Assembly (NCBI RefSeq): GCF_012224145.1
Contig: NZ_CP041030.1
Location: 992,001-1,056,000, forward strand
Direction: 5' to 3'
From: Francisella sp. LA112445
GTDB lineage: Bacteria > Pseudomonadota > Gammaproteobacteria > Francisellales > Francisellaceae
DNA length: 64,000 nucleotides
How positions within the stretch are numbered: the first letter of the stretch is position 1; every line of letters starts with the position of its first letter. Both the position numbers and the translations under genes were made by a program. The notes beneath the pieces were generated by a model, which made no database searches, was not told where the DNA came from, and saw only the letters and a program-made list of their open reading frames with translations. Shown in pieces: positions 19,171-28,633 of the stretch.

Positions 19171-20676
19171 ATGAGTGATGTATCTGTTAAAAAGATGTCA
19201 TTGTTTAGTGCTGTATTGATTGGTACTACTTCAATGGTTGGATCTGGTTGGCTTTTTAGTGCTCAATTAACAGTTAAAAATGCAGGTAACTGGGCATTCT
19301 TGGCATGGATATTTGCAGCTATTTTGGTTTTAATGATAGCTTTATGTTTAGGTAAAGTAGTATCTATGTATCCTGTGAGAGGAGCTACTACTAGATCAAG
19401 TGCAATATCGCATAACAATATTTTTGCAATGCCTTTTGCTTTTGCTAACTGGTTTGGTATTGTTGTTGTAATTTCCTCAGAAGCTCTTGCAACGACTCAG
19501 TATCTTGCTGGTGTTAAGTCAATGGATTGGCTTATGCATGATAATATTTTAACTATAGCTGGTACGGCTTTCTCGCTTTTTGTTTTAGTTTTATATTTAA
19601 TTATTAATTTCTATGGGGTAAAGCTTTTATCAAGAGTTAATAATGCTATTACAATATTTAAAATGGCTGTTCCTGCTATTATTGTTTTAATATTTGTTAC
19701 TCATGCTTTGATGCATAGTGATAATCATGTAAGTATGTTTTCTGCAGATATTCCTGGTAATAGCCAATTTGGTTTTACATCTGCCTTGACAGCAATCGTT
19801 GCGGGTGGTCTTATTTATACATTTAATGGTTTCCAGACAGTAGTTGCCTATGCAAGTGAAGTTAAAAATCCAGGTAGAAATGTACCATTAGCAATTGTAT
19901 TTGCTTTAGCGTTAGTTTTAGTATTATATCTTTGTTTACAATATGCATTTATGCAGGCAGTTCCCCATAGCTATCTAGTAAGTAAAGGTGGTTGGGCTGG
20001 TCTAGACTTTGAATCCCCACTATTACAATTAGCAACGATATTAGGCCTAGGATATATATCTGTATTATTAATAATTGATAGTGTTATTAGTCCATCAGCT
20101 ACTGGTTATAGTTACCTAGGTGCTTCATCTAGAATGCTATATGCAATGTCTTCAGAAGGACAAATGCCAAGATATTTTGCAAAGATAACTCCGATTGTTA
20201 ATATCTCACGTAGATCATTAATAGCAAACTTTATATTAGCTGCTATATTTTTACTTTTCTCAGATAACTGGACTGCATTGATGCTTGTGGTAACAGGGTT
20301 TCATATTATAGGTTATATGGCGGCTCCTGTTAGTATGGGAGCACTAGCACCAAAAACTAGATTATATGGTTTGGTTGTGTTTGTGATATTAGCATTACTT
20401 TTAAATACAGTCGAGATTCAAACTAATATCAATATGAGTGTTATATTAATAGTCCTTATGACTATATATGGAGCTATTGAGTTTAGAAGAGTAGGTGTTA
20501 AAAATCTTTTCTATTTAGCAGCACCTTTTCTATTATTCTTATGTATAACTTCACCTATTGATAGCTATTTATTAAATGGTATTATTGGTGTCATATTCTA
20601 TTGGTTTGCTACTGATAAACGTTATGTGGCATTCTGTAAAGCTACAGCTAATGAAAAAAATATTATTGTAGACTAA
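19171..20676 (+). CDS. Amino-acid permease, APC superfamily
   Basis: A 501-residue integral membrane protein with about 12 hydrophobic segments. The N-terminal GTTSMVGSGWLFSA in helix 1 is the glycine-rich unwound substrate-binding segment of LeuT-fold APC permeases, and YTFNGFQTVVAYASEVKNPGRN (near 220) is the family's helix 6/loop motif. Substrate is unknown; being downstream of putA makes an amino acid feeding that route possible, but the 11-bp inverted repeat between them argues against a simple operon. AAGGAAAA precedes the ATG as a ribosome-binding site. Confidence 0.88.
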   Translation: MSDVSVKKMSLFSAVLIGTTSMVGSGWLFSAQLTVKNAGNWAFLAWIFAAILVLMIALCLGKVVSMYPVRGATTRSSAISHNNIFAMPFAFANWFGIVVVISSEALATTQYLAGVKSMDWLMHDNILTIAGTAFSLFVLVLYLIINFYGVKLLSRVNNAITIFKMAVPAIIVLIFVTHALMHSDNHVSMFSADIPGNSQFGFTSALTAIVAGGLIYTFNGFQTVVAYASEVKNPGRNVPLAIVFALALVLVLYLCLQYAFMQAVPHSYLVSKGGWAGLDFESPLLQLATILGLGYISVLLIIDSVISPSATGYSYLGASSRMLYAMSSEGQMPRYFAKITPIVNISRRSLIANFILAAIFLLFSDNWTALMLVVTGFHIIGYMAAPVSMGALAPKTRLYGLVVFVILALLLNTVEIQTNINMSVILIVLMTIYGAIEFRRVGVKNLFYLAAPFLLFLCITSPIDSYLLNGIIGVIFYWFATDKRYVAFCKATANEKNIIVD

Positions 20677-20713
20677 AATAATAAATCTTACCTAGTTATA
20701 TCCTAACTTACAA

Positions 20714-20740
20714 TCTATAATATACATCTAATATTATAGA
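20714..20740 (+). promoter_or_regulatory. 27-bp palindrome upstream of the MFS gene
   Basis: Perfect 10-bp arms (TCTATAATAT at 20714-20723 and its complement at 20731-20740) flank a 7-base centre. It lies 17 bases before the MFS start codon and 37 bases after the permease stop. The stem is nearly all A/T and is followed by GACTTTCTTC, not a U-tract, so an operator seems at least as likely as a terminator. The left arm also contains TATAAT, a possible -10 element. Confidence 0.4.
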
Positions 20741-20757
20741 GACTTTCTTCAAAATTA

Positions 20758-21942
20758 ATGAAAAATGCAAAATGGATTCTTCTTATCCTTTGTTTAGGAT
20801 ATTTTATTGATTTTTATGATTTAACTGTATTTAGTGTGTCTTATGTAGATATATTCAAACAGCAGTTTAATATGCACGATTTGACAAAAATACAGCAGAT
20901 GTATTATTTAATCAATAATATTCAAATGGCTGGTATATTAGTAGGTGCTATAGGTTTTGGGATATTAGCAGATAAGTTCGGTCGGATAACAGTTATTAAA
21001 TATAGTATATTACTTTATTCATTTTCGACTATATGTTGTATTTTTGTAACTAATTTACATATGTTTATGTTACTGAGATTTTTAGCTTATCTTGCATTAG
21101 CTAGTGAATTTGCTGTTTCTAGTGTATTAATAGTGGAATTTTTCCCTCCTAAAATAGCAGCGTGGGGAATGAGTCTTTTATATATATTAGGAGTCTTGGG
21201 TGGAATCGTAGCAACATTATTTGGAGTTTTTTCTTATCAGATAATGTTTGTATTTGGAGGTTTAGCTGGCTTAGTTATATACGCTTTTAGAAGAGTGCTC
21301 GAAGAATCACCATACTTCATAGAGATGTATGAGTCTGATCGATTTAAAAATGCAGGGAATATAATTTTTTTATTTAAAAATTATAGTAAACCTTTGATCT
21401 TGAATTTTTTAATTACATTACCTTATTTCTTTGTTATTACTGTAATGTTTGCGTTAGTAAGATTTATCGCCTCAGATGTTGACTTTGCAAGTTTAGTAAA
21501 AATTTTCTTATTTGGTTTCTTTGCTGGAAATATTATTAGTTGTATTATTAGTGGGTTTTATAATCAATATTTTAAATCGCCAAATCTATTTTTTATAATA
21601 AATATCGTTATATTTTTAGTTAGTATCTTTAGTTATAAATATATATCAAGTGATGTAGTCTTCTTTTACGGTATTCTTATCGGTCTTATTGGTGGTGGAT
21701 ATAATATTATGTGGGCTCAATATGCTGCAACTGAATTTCCAACAGAAGTTCGTTCATTAGCTTGTAATATGATATTTGCACTAGGTAGAACTAGTAGTAT
21801 ATTCTTTGGGATTATTTTTGCTTCTTGGTTGACTAGTGAACAAGTATTTAGACAAAATGTAAATATATTAGCGATTGTTGTAGCTGTTATGGTTTTATCA
21901 ATAATTGTTTTTTATAAAAGAAAGAAAGTTTTAAATAAATAG
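20758..21942 (+). CDS. Major facilitator superfamily transporter
   Basis: A 394-residue transporter with about 12 predicted membrane helices. Helix 1 carries GYFIDFYDLTVFSV, and the loop between helices 2 and 3 has GILADKFGRIT, the classic MFS loop motif; ALGRTSS in a late helix is also typical. It resembles the metabolite:proton and sugar porter branch. The gene ends 10 bases before coaBC and seems to be in one transcript with coaBC and galM, so import of a pantothenate-like or sugar substrate is conceivable but unproven. Francisella has a family of related phagosomal transporters (Pht); I cannot say whether this belongs to it. Confidence 0.82.
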   Translation: MKNAKWILLILCLGYFIDFYDLTVFSVSYVDIFKQQFNMHDLTKIQQMYYLINNIQMAGILVGAIGFGILADKFGRITVIKYSILLYSFSTICCIFVTNLHMFMLLRFLAYLALASEFAVSSVLIVEFFPPKIAAWGMSLLYILGVLGGIVATLFGVFSYQIMFVFGGLAGLVIYAFRRVLEESPYFIEMYESDRFKNAGNIIFLFKNYSKPLILNFLITLPYFFVITVMFALVRFIASDVDFASLVKIFLFGFFAGNIISCIISGFYNQYFKSPNLFFIINIVIFLVSIFSYKYISSDVVFFYGILIGLIGGGYNIMWAQYAATEFPTEVRSLACNMIFALGRTSSIFFGIIFASWLTSEQVFRQNVNILAIVVAVMVLSIIVFYKRKKVLNK

Positions 21943-21952
21943 AGAGTAATTT

Positions 21953-23128
21953 ATGGCACATAAAATCCTATTTGGAATTACAGGAAGCATATCAGCTTTT
22001 AAAACTATAAATTTAATACGTCTTTATATTAAAAGTGGAGTTGAATGTAGAGCTATCATAACAAAGGGAGCACAACAGTTTATAAAACCAGAATTATTAG
22101 TAGCTCTTGGATGTAATGTTTATACTGATGATTCACTTGATATGCATGATTATGAGCAGAGTATGGCGCATATTAATCTCTCACGCTGGGCAGATAAAAT
22201 ATTTATAATACCAGCCTCTGCCAATATTATCGCTAAATTAGCTAATGGTCTTGCAGATGATTTGCTTTGTCAATGTATACTAGCTAATAAACAAACTCGA
22301 AAAGTCTATATTGCCCCAGCTATGAATGTAAATATGTGGCAGAATCCTCTAACTCAAGATAATGTTAAGAAGCTAAAAAAAATAGGTTTTAATTTAATAT
22401 CTCCTGATAGCGGTTTACAAGCATGTGGTGATATTGGGGGAGGTAGACTACATGAGCCTGAGCAGTTATTTAAGCTATTATCAGTAGATCAAGATTTTAA
22501 AGATAAAAAAGTTTTAATAACAGTTGGAGCAACAGTAGAAGATATTGATGGAGTTAGATATCTATCTAATTATAGTTCTGGAAAAATGGGCTTTGCATTA
22601 ATAGAAGAATTATTAAATAGAGGGGCAAAGGTTACAGTATTGAAAGCTAAAACTTCAATATCGTTTGATATCGTTCATAGTAATTTAGATATTATCAGTA
22701 CTAGAAGTGCTGATGATATGAATCAAGCTATGCTACAACAAGCAAAAAATCATGATATTTTTATTGGTTGTGCCGCAGTTGCTGACTATAAAATAAAAAA
22801 TAAATTTGATAATAAAATCAAAAAAACTGATGAGGGATTGACTTTAGAGTTCATTAAAAATCCTGACGTTTTAGCAAATTGTAAGAAAAATTATCCTAAT
22901 ATCTTTGCTATAGGTTTTGCAGCTGAGTCGCAAAATATAATTGAGTATGCAAAAGCAAAGCTAGTAAAGAAGAATTTAAACATGATTGTTGCGAATTCGA
23001 CAAGTGTTTTTGGTAAGGATGACTCTTCTGTAACGATTTTATCAGAAAGTAATAATAAAGAATATTCCAATAAAACTAAATCAGAAATAGCTAAGTTAAT
23101 ACTAGATTTTGCTAAGGAGATAATATGA
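21953..23128 (+). CDS. coaBC: Phosphopantothenoylcysteine decarboxylase/synthase CoaBC
   Basis: CoaBC carries out two consecutive coenzyme A steps: CoaB joins cysteine to 4'-phosphopantothenate and CoaC decarboxylates the product with FMN. The N-terminal flavodoxin-like CoaC half (residues 1-180) has GITGSISAFK, the ASANIIAKLANGLADDLL segment and PAMNVNMW; the catalytic His is in the HINLSRWAD region. The C-terminal CoaB half begins KVLITVGATVEDIDGVRYLSNYSSGKMG. Length 391 is normal. It overlaps galM by 4 bases (ATGA). Confidence 0.95.
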   Translation: MAHKILFGITGSISAFKTINLIRLYIKSGVECRAIITKGAQQFIKPELLVALGCNVYTDDSLDMHDYEQSMAHINLSRWADKIFIIPASANIIAKLANGLADDLLCQCILANKQTRKVYIAPAMNVNMWQNPLTQDNVKKLKKIGFNLISPDSGLQACGDIGGGRLHEPEQLFKLLSVDQDFKDKKVLITVGATVEDIDGVRYLSNYSSGKMGFALIEELLNRGAKVTVLKAKTSISFDIVHSNLDIISTRSADDMNQAMLQQAKNHDIFIGCAAVADYKIKNKFDNKIKKTDEGLTLEFIKNPDVLANCKKNYPNIFAIGFAAESQNIIEYAKAKLVKKNLNMIVANSTSVFGKDDSSVTILSESNNKEYSNKTKSEIAKLILDFAKEII

Positions 23129-24120
23129 GCATTAAAGAAGTCTGCATAGCAGATAAGCCAAGTAATTTAATAACATTAAAAAATGATAATGTAGAAGTAA
23201 CTTTTTTAGACTTAGGTGCTGTTATCTACTCGCTTAAAACTAAAGATAAGAATGGAAAACTAGAAAATATAGTATTACAGTATCAAGATATTCAAGAATA
23301 TGCTAAGAGCCCATCATATTTTGGAGCAACTGTTGGAAGAGTCGCTGGTAGAATTAAAGATGGCAAAATTAGATTAAATGATAAAACTTATGACTTAGAA
23401 AAAAACTATCAAGATAGACATACTCTTCATGGTGGTTTTAATTGTGTATCATATCAAAAATTTGATTTTGAAATTATAAGTAATACTAAAATTAAATTTA
23501 CACATATTCAAAAATCATCAACTGATAACTTCCCAGGAAATGTAACAATCAATGTGACATATGAGCTTTTAGAGAACTCGCTAGTTATAAGTTTTGACGC
23601 TGTATCAGATTTAGATACTGTTTTAAATATGACAAATCATTGCTATTATAATTTATCAGGTGATTGTAAAACAAATATAATTGATCATCATCTTGAGGTA
23701 CCTTCTAATAGATTTGTAAATGTTGATGATGATTTAATTCCAACGGAGATTATATCTTTACCCGAAGAAATGAATTTTAATAAAAAATCTAAAATTGGTG
23801 ATAAATTAGATAAACAAGAATCTAAATATTTCCGCAAAGGTGGTATTGATCATTGCTATCTTGTTGATGGTAGTATTCTTCTTGAAGATTATAATAGTGG
23901 TAGAAAATTAAAAATTTCAAGTTCATATCCTGCTATGCAAATTTATACGTGTAATTTTAGTAGGGGACATGTACTTTCAAATGGTAATGTACTAAAACAA
24001 TATGACGCTATTTGCTTTGAGCCACAATATGTAGGTGCTTTTGATGGTAACTATGATGACCATCCTGCTAAATTAAGCAAAGATCAAGAATATAAGCATT
24101 TTATAAGATTAGATTTTTAG
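23125..24120 (+). CDS. galM: Aldose 1-epimerase (mutarotase)
   Basis: GalM interconverts the alpha and beta anomers of hexoses. The 331-residue protein has the catalytic-type segments GATVGRVAGRI (about 70), HTLHGG (about 98), NMTNHCYYNLSG (about 170, catalytic His) and CFEPQ near the C-terminus (catalytic Glu). It starts inside the coaBC stop and ends 17 bases from the convergent pilin gene. The grouping with coaBC has no obvious metabolic logic. Confidence 0.93.
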   Translation: MSIKEVCIADKPSNLITLKNDNVEVTFLDLGAVIYSLKTKDKNGKLENIVLQYQDIQEYAKSPSYFGATVGRVAGRIKDGKIRLNDKTYDLEKNYQDRHTLHGGFNCVSYQKFDFEIISNTKIKFTHIQKSSTDNFPGNVTINVTYELLENSLVISFDAVSDLDTVLNMTNHCYYNLSGDCKTNIIDHHLEVPSNRFVNVDDDLIPTEIISLPEEMNFNKKSKIGDKLDKQESKYFRKGGIDHCYLVDGSILLEDYNSGRKLKISSSYPAMQIYTCNFSRGHVLSNGNVLKQYDAICFEPQYVGAFDGNYDDHPAKLSKDQEYKHFIRLDF

Positions 24121-24137
24121 ATTTATTTAAAATAAGT

Positions 24138-24818
24138 CTAGTTATTGCCATTACCGTTACCATTACCATTACCATTACCATTGCCATTACTATTTCCGCC
24201 ACCGTTACCATTGCTGCTTGGACTACAAGTACTATTTATGGTAGATACACATGTGTTACTAAGATCAACCAATGTTTCTTCTAAGCAACTATTCGGCAGA
24301 AGGTCAGCTGTTAATGTTGAGTTAGCAGCATTTTCACAACTCCATATTAATGTAGTATTTACAATGAATGGGACTAAGTGAATTGCAGCTATAGCACTTG
24401 AAATAATCGGTGTATCTGAAGCTGGAATGCCCAAATATTCAGAGTTACCAAGATTAATAGTAATAATGCCATTTGTAGCGATACCAATATTTTTAGGAAT
24501 GTTGGTAATATATATATTTCTAATTTGATCTCCTTCCGTTAAATCACTTAGAGAAATTATTTCGTTAATTTGCATTTTTACATTGCCTATCTTAGTAATT
24601 TCTCCCCCAATTTTTGCTCGGGTTTTATAATCAGAATATATAGGAATAGATATCGAAGCTAATATGGCTATTATTGAAATTGTTATTATCAGCTCAACTA
24701 AAGTAATACCTTTGTTTTTACCTTTACATGACGAATCACATTGAAAGTTATTTTCTTTAACTTCCAGTGTTGATAAGTTAGGATAACTTTTTTTTAATTT
24801 ATTTGTCATGTACAACAA
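24138..24818 (-). CDS. Type IV pilin-like protein with Gly-Asn repeat tail
   Basis: The prepilin motif KNKG-ITLVELIITISIIA identifies a type IV pilin or pseudopilin: cleavage after Gly, then Glu at mature position 5 and a long hydrophobic helix. The mature protein carries several cysteines in its C-terminal half (CENAANSTL, NSCLEE, NTCVST, NSTCSP), likely forming a disulfide loop. Two features are odd: a leader of about 37 residues ahead of the cleavage site, much longer than the usual 5-10, and a C-terminal tail of Gly-Asn dipeptides encoded by hexanucleotide repeats. It stands alone; the pilMNOPQ cluster is about 12 kb upstream. Major or minor pilin status cannot be told. Confidence 0.85.
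   Translation of the reverse strand: MLYMTNKLKKSYPNLSTLEVKENNFQCDSSCKGKNKGITLVELIITISIIAILASISIPIYSDYKTRAKIGGEITKIGNVKMQINEIISLSDLTEGDQIRNIYITNIPKNIGIATNGIITINLGNSEYLGIPASDTPIISSAIAAIHLVPFIVNTTLIWSCENAANSTLTADLLPNSCLEETLVDLSNTCVSTINSTCSPSSNGNGGGNSNGNGNGNGNGNGNGNN
24141..24212 (+). repeat. Hexanucleotide tandem repeat in the pilin 3' end
   Basis: Twelve hexamers in register, mostly ACCATT with ACCGTT, GCCATT and ACTATT variants; the four at 24059+100 to 24182 (24159-24182) are identical ACCATT copies. On the coding (minus) strand they give alternating Asn and Gly. Because the unit is 6 bp, changes in copy number lengthen or shorten the tail without frameshift. This is the type of site used as a variable-number marker. 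Confidence 0.85.
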
Positions 24819-24943
24819 AGATTAAATCGTTATATAGTTATTATACATTTTATTTTTTAATTAAAAAATGTTCATGAGATATTTGATGAAATTTGAAGTA
24901 TGAGCATAATATATTTTCTATATAGAAAGAATAATAGTGTCGA

Positions 24944-26215
24944 TTACCAATAATAAAGAGCACAGTCTCCAAGTTCTCTTTCTATTTCTAATAAGCGATT
25001 ATATTTTGCGATACGTTCACTGCGACATGCTGAGCCAGTTTTTAGGTGTCCACCATCCATAGCTACTGCAAAGTCAGCTAAGAAATCATCTTCTGTTTCA
25101 CCTGAACGATGTGATATAAAATATCTCCAACCATTATCACGACACATTCTAACAGCTTCTATAGTTTCAGAAACGGTACCTATTTGATTTAATTTTATTA
25201 ATGCTGAGTTTGCAGTTTTTTCTTTTATACCTCGAGATATATACTGAGTATTTGTAACAAAGATATCATCACCAACAACTTCAATATGACTACCAAGTTC
25301 AGCTGTAAAATCTCTAAAACCTGCCCAGTCAGCTTCAGATAAAGGATCTTCCCATAATATAATTGGATATTTTTCTACCCATTCTTTTGCTAGATTTATT
25401 AGATCAGTATTTGTCTTTTTGCCACTACCTGACCATTTTAAATCATATTTATCATCAATATTTGGCGAGAATGAGCTTGCTGCTGAATCAATAGCTATAG
25501 AAATATCTTTACCAGGGACGTATCCAGCTTTTTCAATTGCTTCTATTATTAACTCAATAGCGGCTTCATTATTTGCAACATTAGGAGCAAATCCTCCTTC
25601 ATCTCCAACACTAGTAACTAAATTACGTTCTTTAAGAATACTCTTTAATTTATGGAAGGTTTCTGCAACATAGCGTAAGCCTTCACTAAATGATTTAGCG
25701 CCTATTGGTACAGCCATAAATTCTTGGAAATCAACATTATTATCTGAATGCTCGCCACCATTTAGGATGTTCATGCATGGTACAGGTATTCTTCTTGCTC
25801 CTGCACCACCAAGATATTGGTATAGAGGTATTTTATGAGATAGTGCAGCGGCTCTTGCAACAGCCATTGATACTCCTAGTATGGCATTAGCTCCAAGTTT
25901 TGATTTATTTTTTGTACCATCAAGTTCAATCATTATGCGATCGATTAATGATTGCTTATGTGCATTTATGCCAATTAATGCAGGAGCTATGACCTCACTA
26001 ACATTTGCTACAGCCTTTAAGACACCTTTGCCATCATAGCGAGACTTATCACCATCACGTAATTCAACTGCTTCATTTTCACCTGTACTAGCTCCAGATG
26101 GTACAGATGCTGTGGCTTTGGTACCATCTTCAAGTTCTATGTATACTCGAACTGTTGGGTTACCACGAGAGTCTAAAATTTCCATTGCTTGGATAGATTT
26201 TATTTTATCACTCAT
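24944..26215 (-). CDS. eno: Enolase
   Basis: Enolase converts 2-phosphoglycerate to phosphoenolpyruvate in glycolysis. The N-terminal [10 protein letters not shown], the [10 protein letters not shown] loop, catalytic Glu in [10 protein letters not shown], metal ligands in [10 protein letters not shown] and [21 protein letters not shown] (catalytic Lys) and the [15 protein letters not shown] signature are all present. Length 423 is standard. An AGGAGAT ribosome-binding site precedes the start. It is a single-gene transcript on the minus strand. Confidence 0.98.
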   Translation of the reverse strand: MSDKIKSIQAMEILDSRGNPTVRVYIELEDGTKATASVPSGASTGENEAVELRDGDKSRYDGKGVLKAVANVSEVIAPALIGINAHKQSLIDRIMIELDGTKNKSKLGANAILGVSMAVARAAALSHKIPLYQYLGGAGARRIPVPCMNILNGGEHSDNNVDFQEFMAVPIGAKSFSEGLRYVAETFHKLKSILKERNLVTSVGDEGGFAPNVANNEAAIELIIEAIEKAGYVPGKDISIAIDSAASSFSPNIDDKYDLKWSGSGKKTNTDLINLAKEWVEKYPIILWEDPLSEADWAGFRDFTAELGSHIEVVGDDIFVTNTQYISRGIKEKTANSALIKLNQIGTVSETIEAVRMCRDNGWRYFISHRSGETEDDFLADFAVAMDGGHLKTGSACRSERIAKYNRLLEIERELGDCALYYW

Positions 26216-26322
26216 ATATTAATCTCCTATAGTTGGGAATTCTTATGAAAAATAAGATATATATTTTTCTACTATAGACTATAAATTAGAGAGAATAAAC
26301 AATTGATGATCTTGAAAACAAA

Positions 26323-27735
26323 TTATTTGATTTTTTTGTGTAGTTCTAAGGCCTTATCTCTAGAGCTCTTAAGGTCAATGATAGGTTTTGGATAATCTTT
26401 ATTAAGAGTGATATTTACATCATTTAAAATGTTCTCAGGAGCCTCCCATGGTTTTACTAAAAATTTGTTAGGTAATTTAGCTATTTCAGGCACATATTTA
26501 CGAATATAATCATAAGCTTCAAATTTCTCAGATTGTAATACAGGATTAAATATTCTAAAGTAGGGTGCCGCATCTAAACCACATCCAGCAACCCATTGCC
26601 AGTTAGCATTATTACTAGCAAAATCAGCATCAAACAAAGTATCAAAAAACCATTTTTCACCATACTTCCAATGAATCAGACAATTTTTTATAAGAAAGCT
26701 CGCAACTATCATGCGTACACGATTATGCATATAGCCAGTTTGCCAAAGTTCTCTCATGCCGGCATCTACTATAGGTATACCTGTTTGTCCTTGTTGCCAT
26801 TTTTTTAGGATGGTAGGGTTATTATCCCACTCAAAATTATCAAATTTTTGATTGATATTTTTATTATGTAGTTCTGGATAATAATATATTTGATAATATG
26901 AAAAATCACGCCAGACAAGTTCTTTTATAAAGTGCTCTTCATTATTACCAATAGTATCTAAGCTTTGTACAGCATTAAAGATTTGATTTGGTGAAATCTC
27001 ACCAAAATGTAAATATGGAGATAGTGCTGATGTAGCATTTAGGCTCATATAATCTCTGGCAGTTTTATAAGTTTTTACCTTATCTGCCAAGAAGTCTTCA
27101 AGTATTTTACTTGCTGATTCTTCACTAACTTGCCATTGTTTAATTATATTTTGCCAAGAATGTTGTGGTTCTAATAGCTTTAATGAGTCTAGATCACTAG
27201 AGCCATTAAGTTTTTCTAGATTATTAAAACTTGGTTGAGCAATATTTGATCTATATTTCCTAATTTTAATAAGTTCTTTGTAGAAAGGTGTGTAAACCTT
27301 GTAGTGTGTGCCATCATCTTTTTTACATTCCCAAGGCTCTATAAGTAGACTTCCATTAAAGCTTTTTACATTTATCTTCTGCTCTTGAAGAAATTGTTTG
27401 ATTTGAGTATCTCGATCTATGCTATATTTGTCATAACATCTATTCCAATAAAAATCTGTAATACTATTTTCTTTAACAAGCTTTTTTATAATTTCTAGAG
27501 GATTTCCAATATAGAAATTTAACTTATCATCAAGTGATTTATTAAGGCTTCTTAGAGAGTGATGTAACCATAATTTACTTGCGACACCTATTGGATATTT
27601 TTCATCATGAATAAAAATCGCAATAGTTTTATCTGTTTGACTAGCTTGATATAGTGCAGGATTATCAGCTAGACGTAAGTCTTGTCTAAACCAATGTATC
27701 GCTACTGTTTTATTAGGATTAGTTTTCTTTTTCAT
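26323..27735 (-). CDS. phr: Deoxyribodipyrimidine photolyase
   Basis: A class I CPD photolyase/cryptochrome-family flavoprotein of 470 residues that uses blue light to split pyrimidine dimers. The N-terminal antenna domain starts AIHWFRQDLRLADNPAL; the FAD-binding helical domain contains the ELVWRDFSYY segment, TGIPIVDAGMRELWQTGYMHNRVRM and WQWVAGCGLDAAPYFRIFNP, including the conserved tryptophans and the Asn/Asp near N5 of FAD. Its start overlaps the end of the upstream metallopeptidase-like gene by 17 bases, so it is the last gene of a hemH-peptidase-phr operon. Confidence 0.94.
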   Translation of the reverse strand: MKKKTNPNKTVAIHWFRQDLRLADNPALYQASQTDKTIAIFIHDEKYPIGVASKLWLHHSLRSLNKSLDDKLNFYIGNPLEIIKKLVKENSITDFYWNRCYDKYSIDRDTQIKQFLQEQKINVKSFNGSLLIEPWECKKDDGTHYKVYTPFYKELIKIRKYRSNIAQPSFNNLEKLNGSSDLDSLKLLEPQHSWQNIIKQWQVSEESASKILEDFLADKVKTYKTARDYMSLNATSALSPYLHFGEISPNQIFNAVQSLDTIGNNEEHFIKELVWRDFSYYQIYYYPELHNKNINQKFDNFEWDNNPTILKKWQQGQTGIPIVDAGMRELWQTGYMHNRVRMIVASFLIKNCLIHWKYGEKWFFDTLFDADFASNNANWQWVAGCGLDAAPYFRIFNPVLQSEKFEAYDYIRKYVPEIAKLPNKFLVKPWEAPENILNDVNITLNKDYPKPIIDLKSSRDKALELHKKIK

Positions 27736-28618
27736 ACTCTGTAAAATTTGTGTTTCTTAAATAATTTGCCCAAGCATTTTCCCATTGAGAAATAGTTTTG
27801 CCTGTAACTTTATTTATAGCCTGTTTTGTATTATTAGCATTATAAATTTGCATAAATTTACTAGCACCAAGTTGTGTAAATAAATACTCTGTGAAAGATC
27901 CAGATAATATATAAAAGATTCTTTTTTTATGAATGCGTTCTTTTTTAGGACCTTTAAAGAAAACTAAGCCATCTTCTCCAACTTCAAACTTATTAGCTAA
28001 TATATTACTTAAGTCATTATTTGAACTTATATTTTCAATATGTTTTTTTGCTAAAAAGTTAAGATTTTTGCCAAAGTTAGGGAATGTTGGTTCTCCGCCA
28101 AGTTTTTGATTAAGATACACAGCAAGTCCTTCTTTGATCCAAACACTACGCCAGTGCCAAGCAATAATATGTACCGTTTCATGTACATAAGGAGACCTTC
28201 CTTGAGCATACCATGTAATAAATGTTGTTGGATGAGCTTTATCAAGCATATGATATCCTGTTATAGCATGTGATGCTTCATGAGCTCCATACACATAGTA
28301 ATGTATCGTAAAATCTCTTTCATTCTCAGGAATTTCTAAAGTATTGCGAATCTCTACTATAGCTTTATCAATTTTTTGTTGCAGTTTCAAAGCTTGTTGT
28401 TTAGTTAGGTAGTTTTTTTGTACCCATATTATTGATAGTGGTTTACTAGAGTTTGCTTGAGTTGTTTGTTTTGAAATATATTCTTGACCGCCATCTTGGA
28501 TTTCTTTGATTATGGCATCGTTTCTTTCTATATTACCGTATTTGCCATAAGAGAAGCATAAGCTACTAGAGAGAACTATTGCTACAATTGTAATCAAACT
28601 TTTAATATAGATTTTCAT
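27719..28618 (-). CDS. Secreted zinc-metallopeptidase-like protein
   Basis: A 299-residue protein with a signal peptide (about 1-23). HETVH at residues 146-150 followed by WIKEGLAVYLN (Glu 163) matches the gluzincin pattern HExxH plus a downstream Glu in ExxA/GxAxY, as in MA-clan peptidases. A second HExxH-like site, HEASH, lies at 113-117; it could be coincidental. I know of no named family for it. It probably acts in the periplasm or outside the cell. It sits between hemH (15 bases upstream) and phr (overlapping), so it is expressed with them. Confidence 0.65.
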   Translation of the reverse strand: MKIYIKSLITIVAIVLSSSLCFSYGKYGNIERNDAIIKEIQDGGQEYISKQTTQANSSKPLSIIWVQKNYLTKQQALKLQQKIDKAIVEIRNTLEIPENERDFTIHYYVYGAHEASHAITGYHMLDKAHPTTFITWYAQGRSPYVHETVHIIAWHWRSVWIKEGLAVYLNQKLGGEPTFPNFGKNLNFLAKKHIENISSNNDLSNILANKFEVGEDGLVFFKGPKKERIHKKRIFYILSGSFTEYLFTQLGASKFMQIYNANNTKQAINKVTGKTISQWENAWANYLRNTNFTEYEKEN

Positions 28619-28633
28619 ATCCTTTACATTAGC

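Noticed and set aside
20758-21942. Assignment of the MFS gene as a named Francisella Pht transporter or pantothenate importer
   Set aside because: The motifs only support the superfamily; linkage to coaBC is suggestive but not enough for a substrate.
24141-24212. Possible CRISPR-like array
   Set aside because: The repeats are contiguous hexamers without spacers and lie inside a coding sequence.
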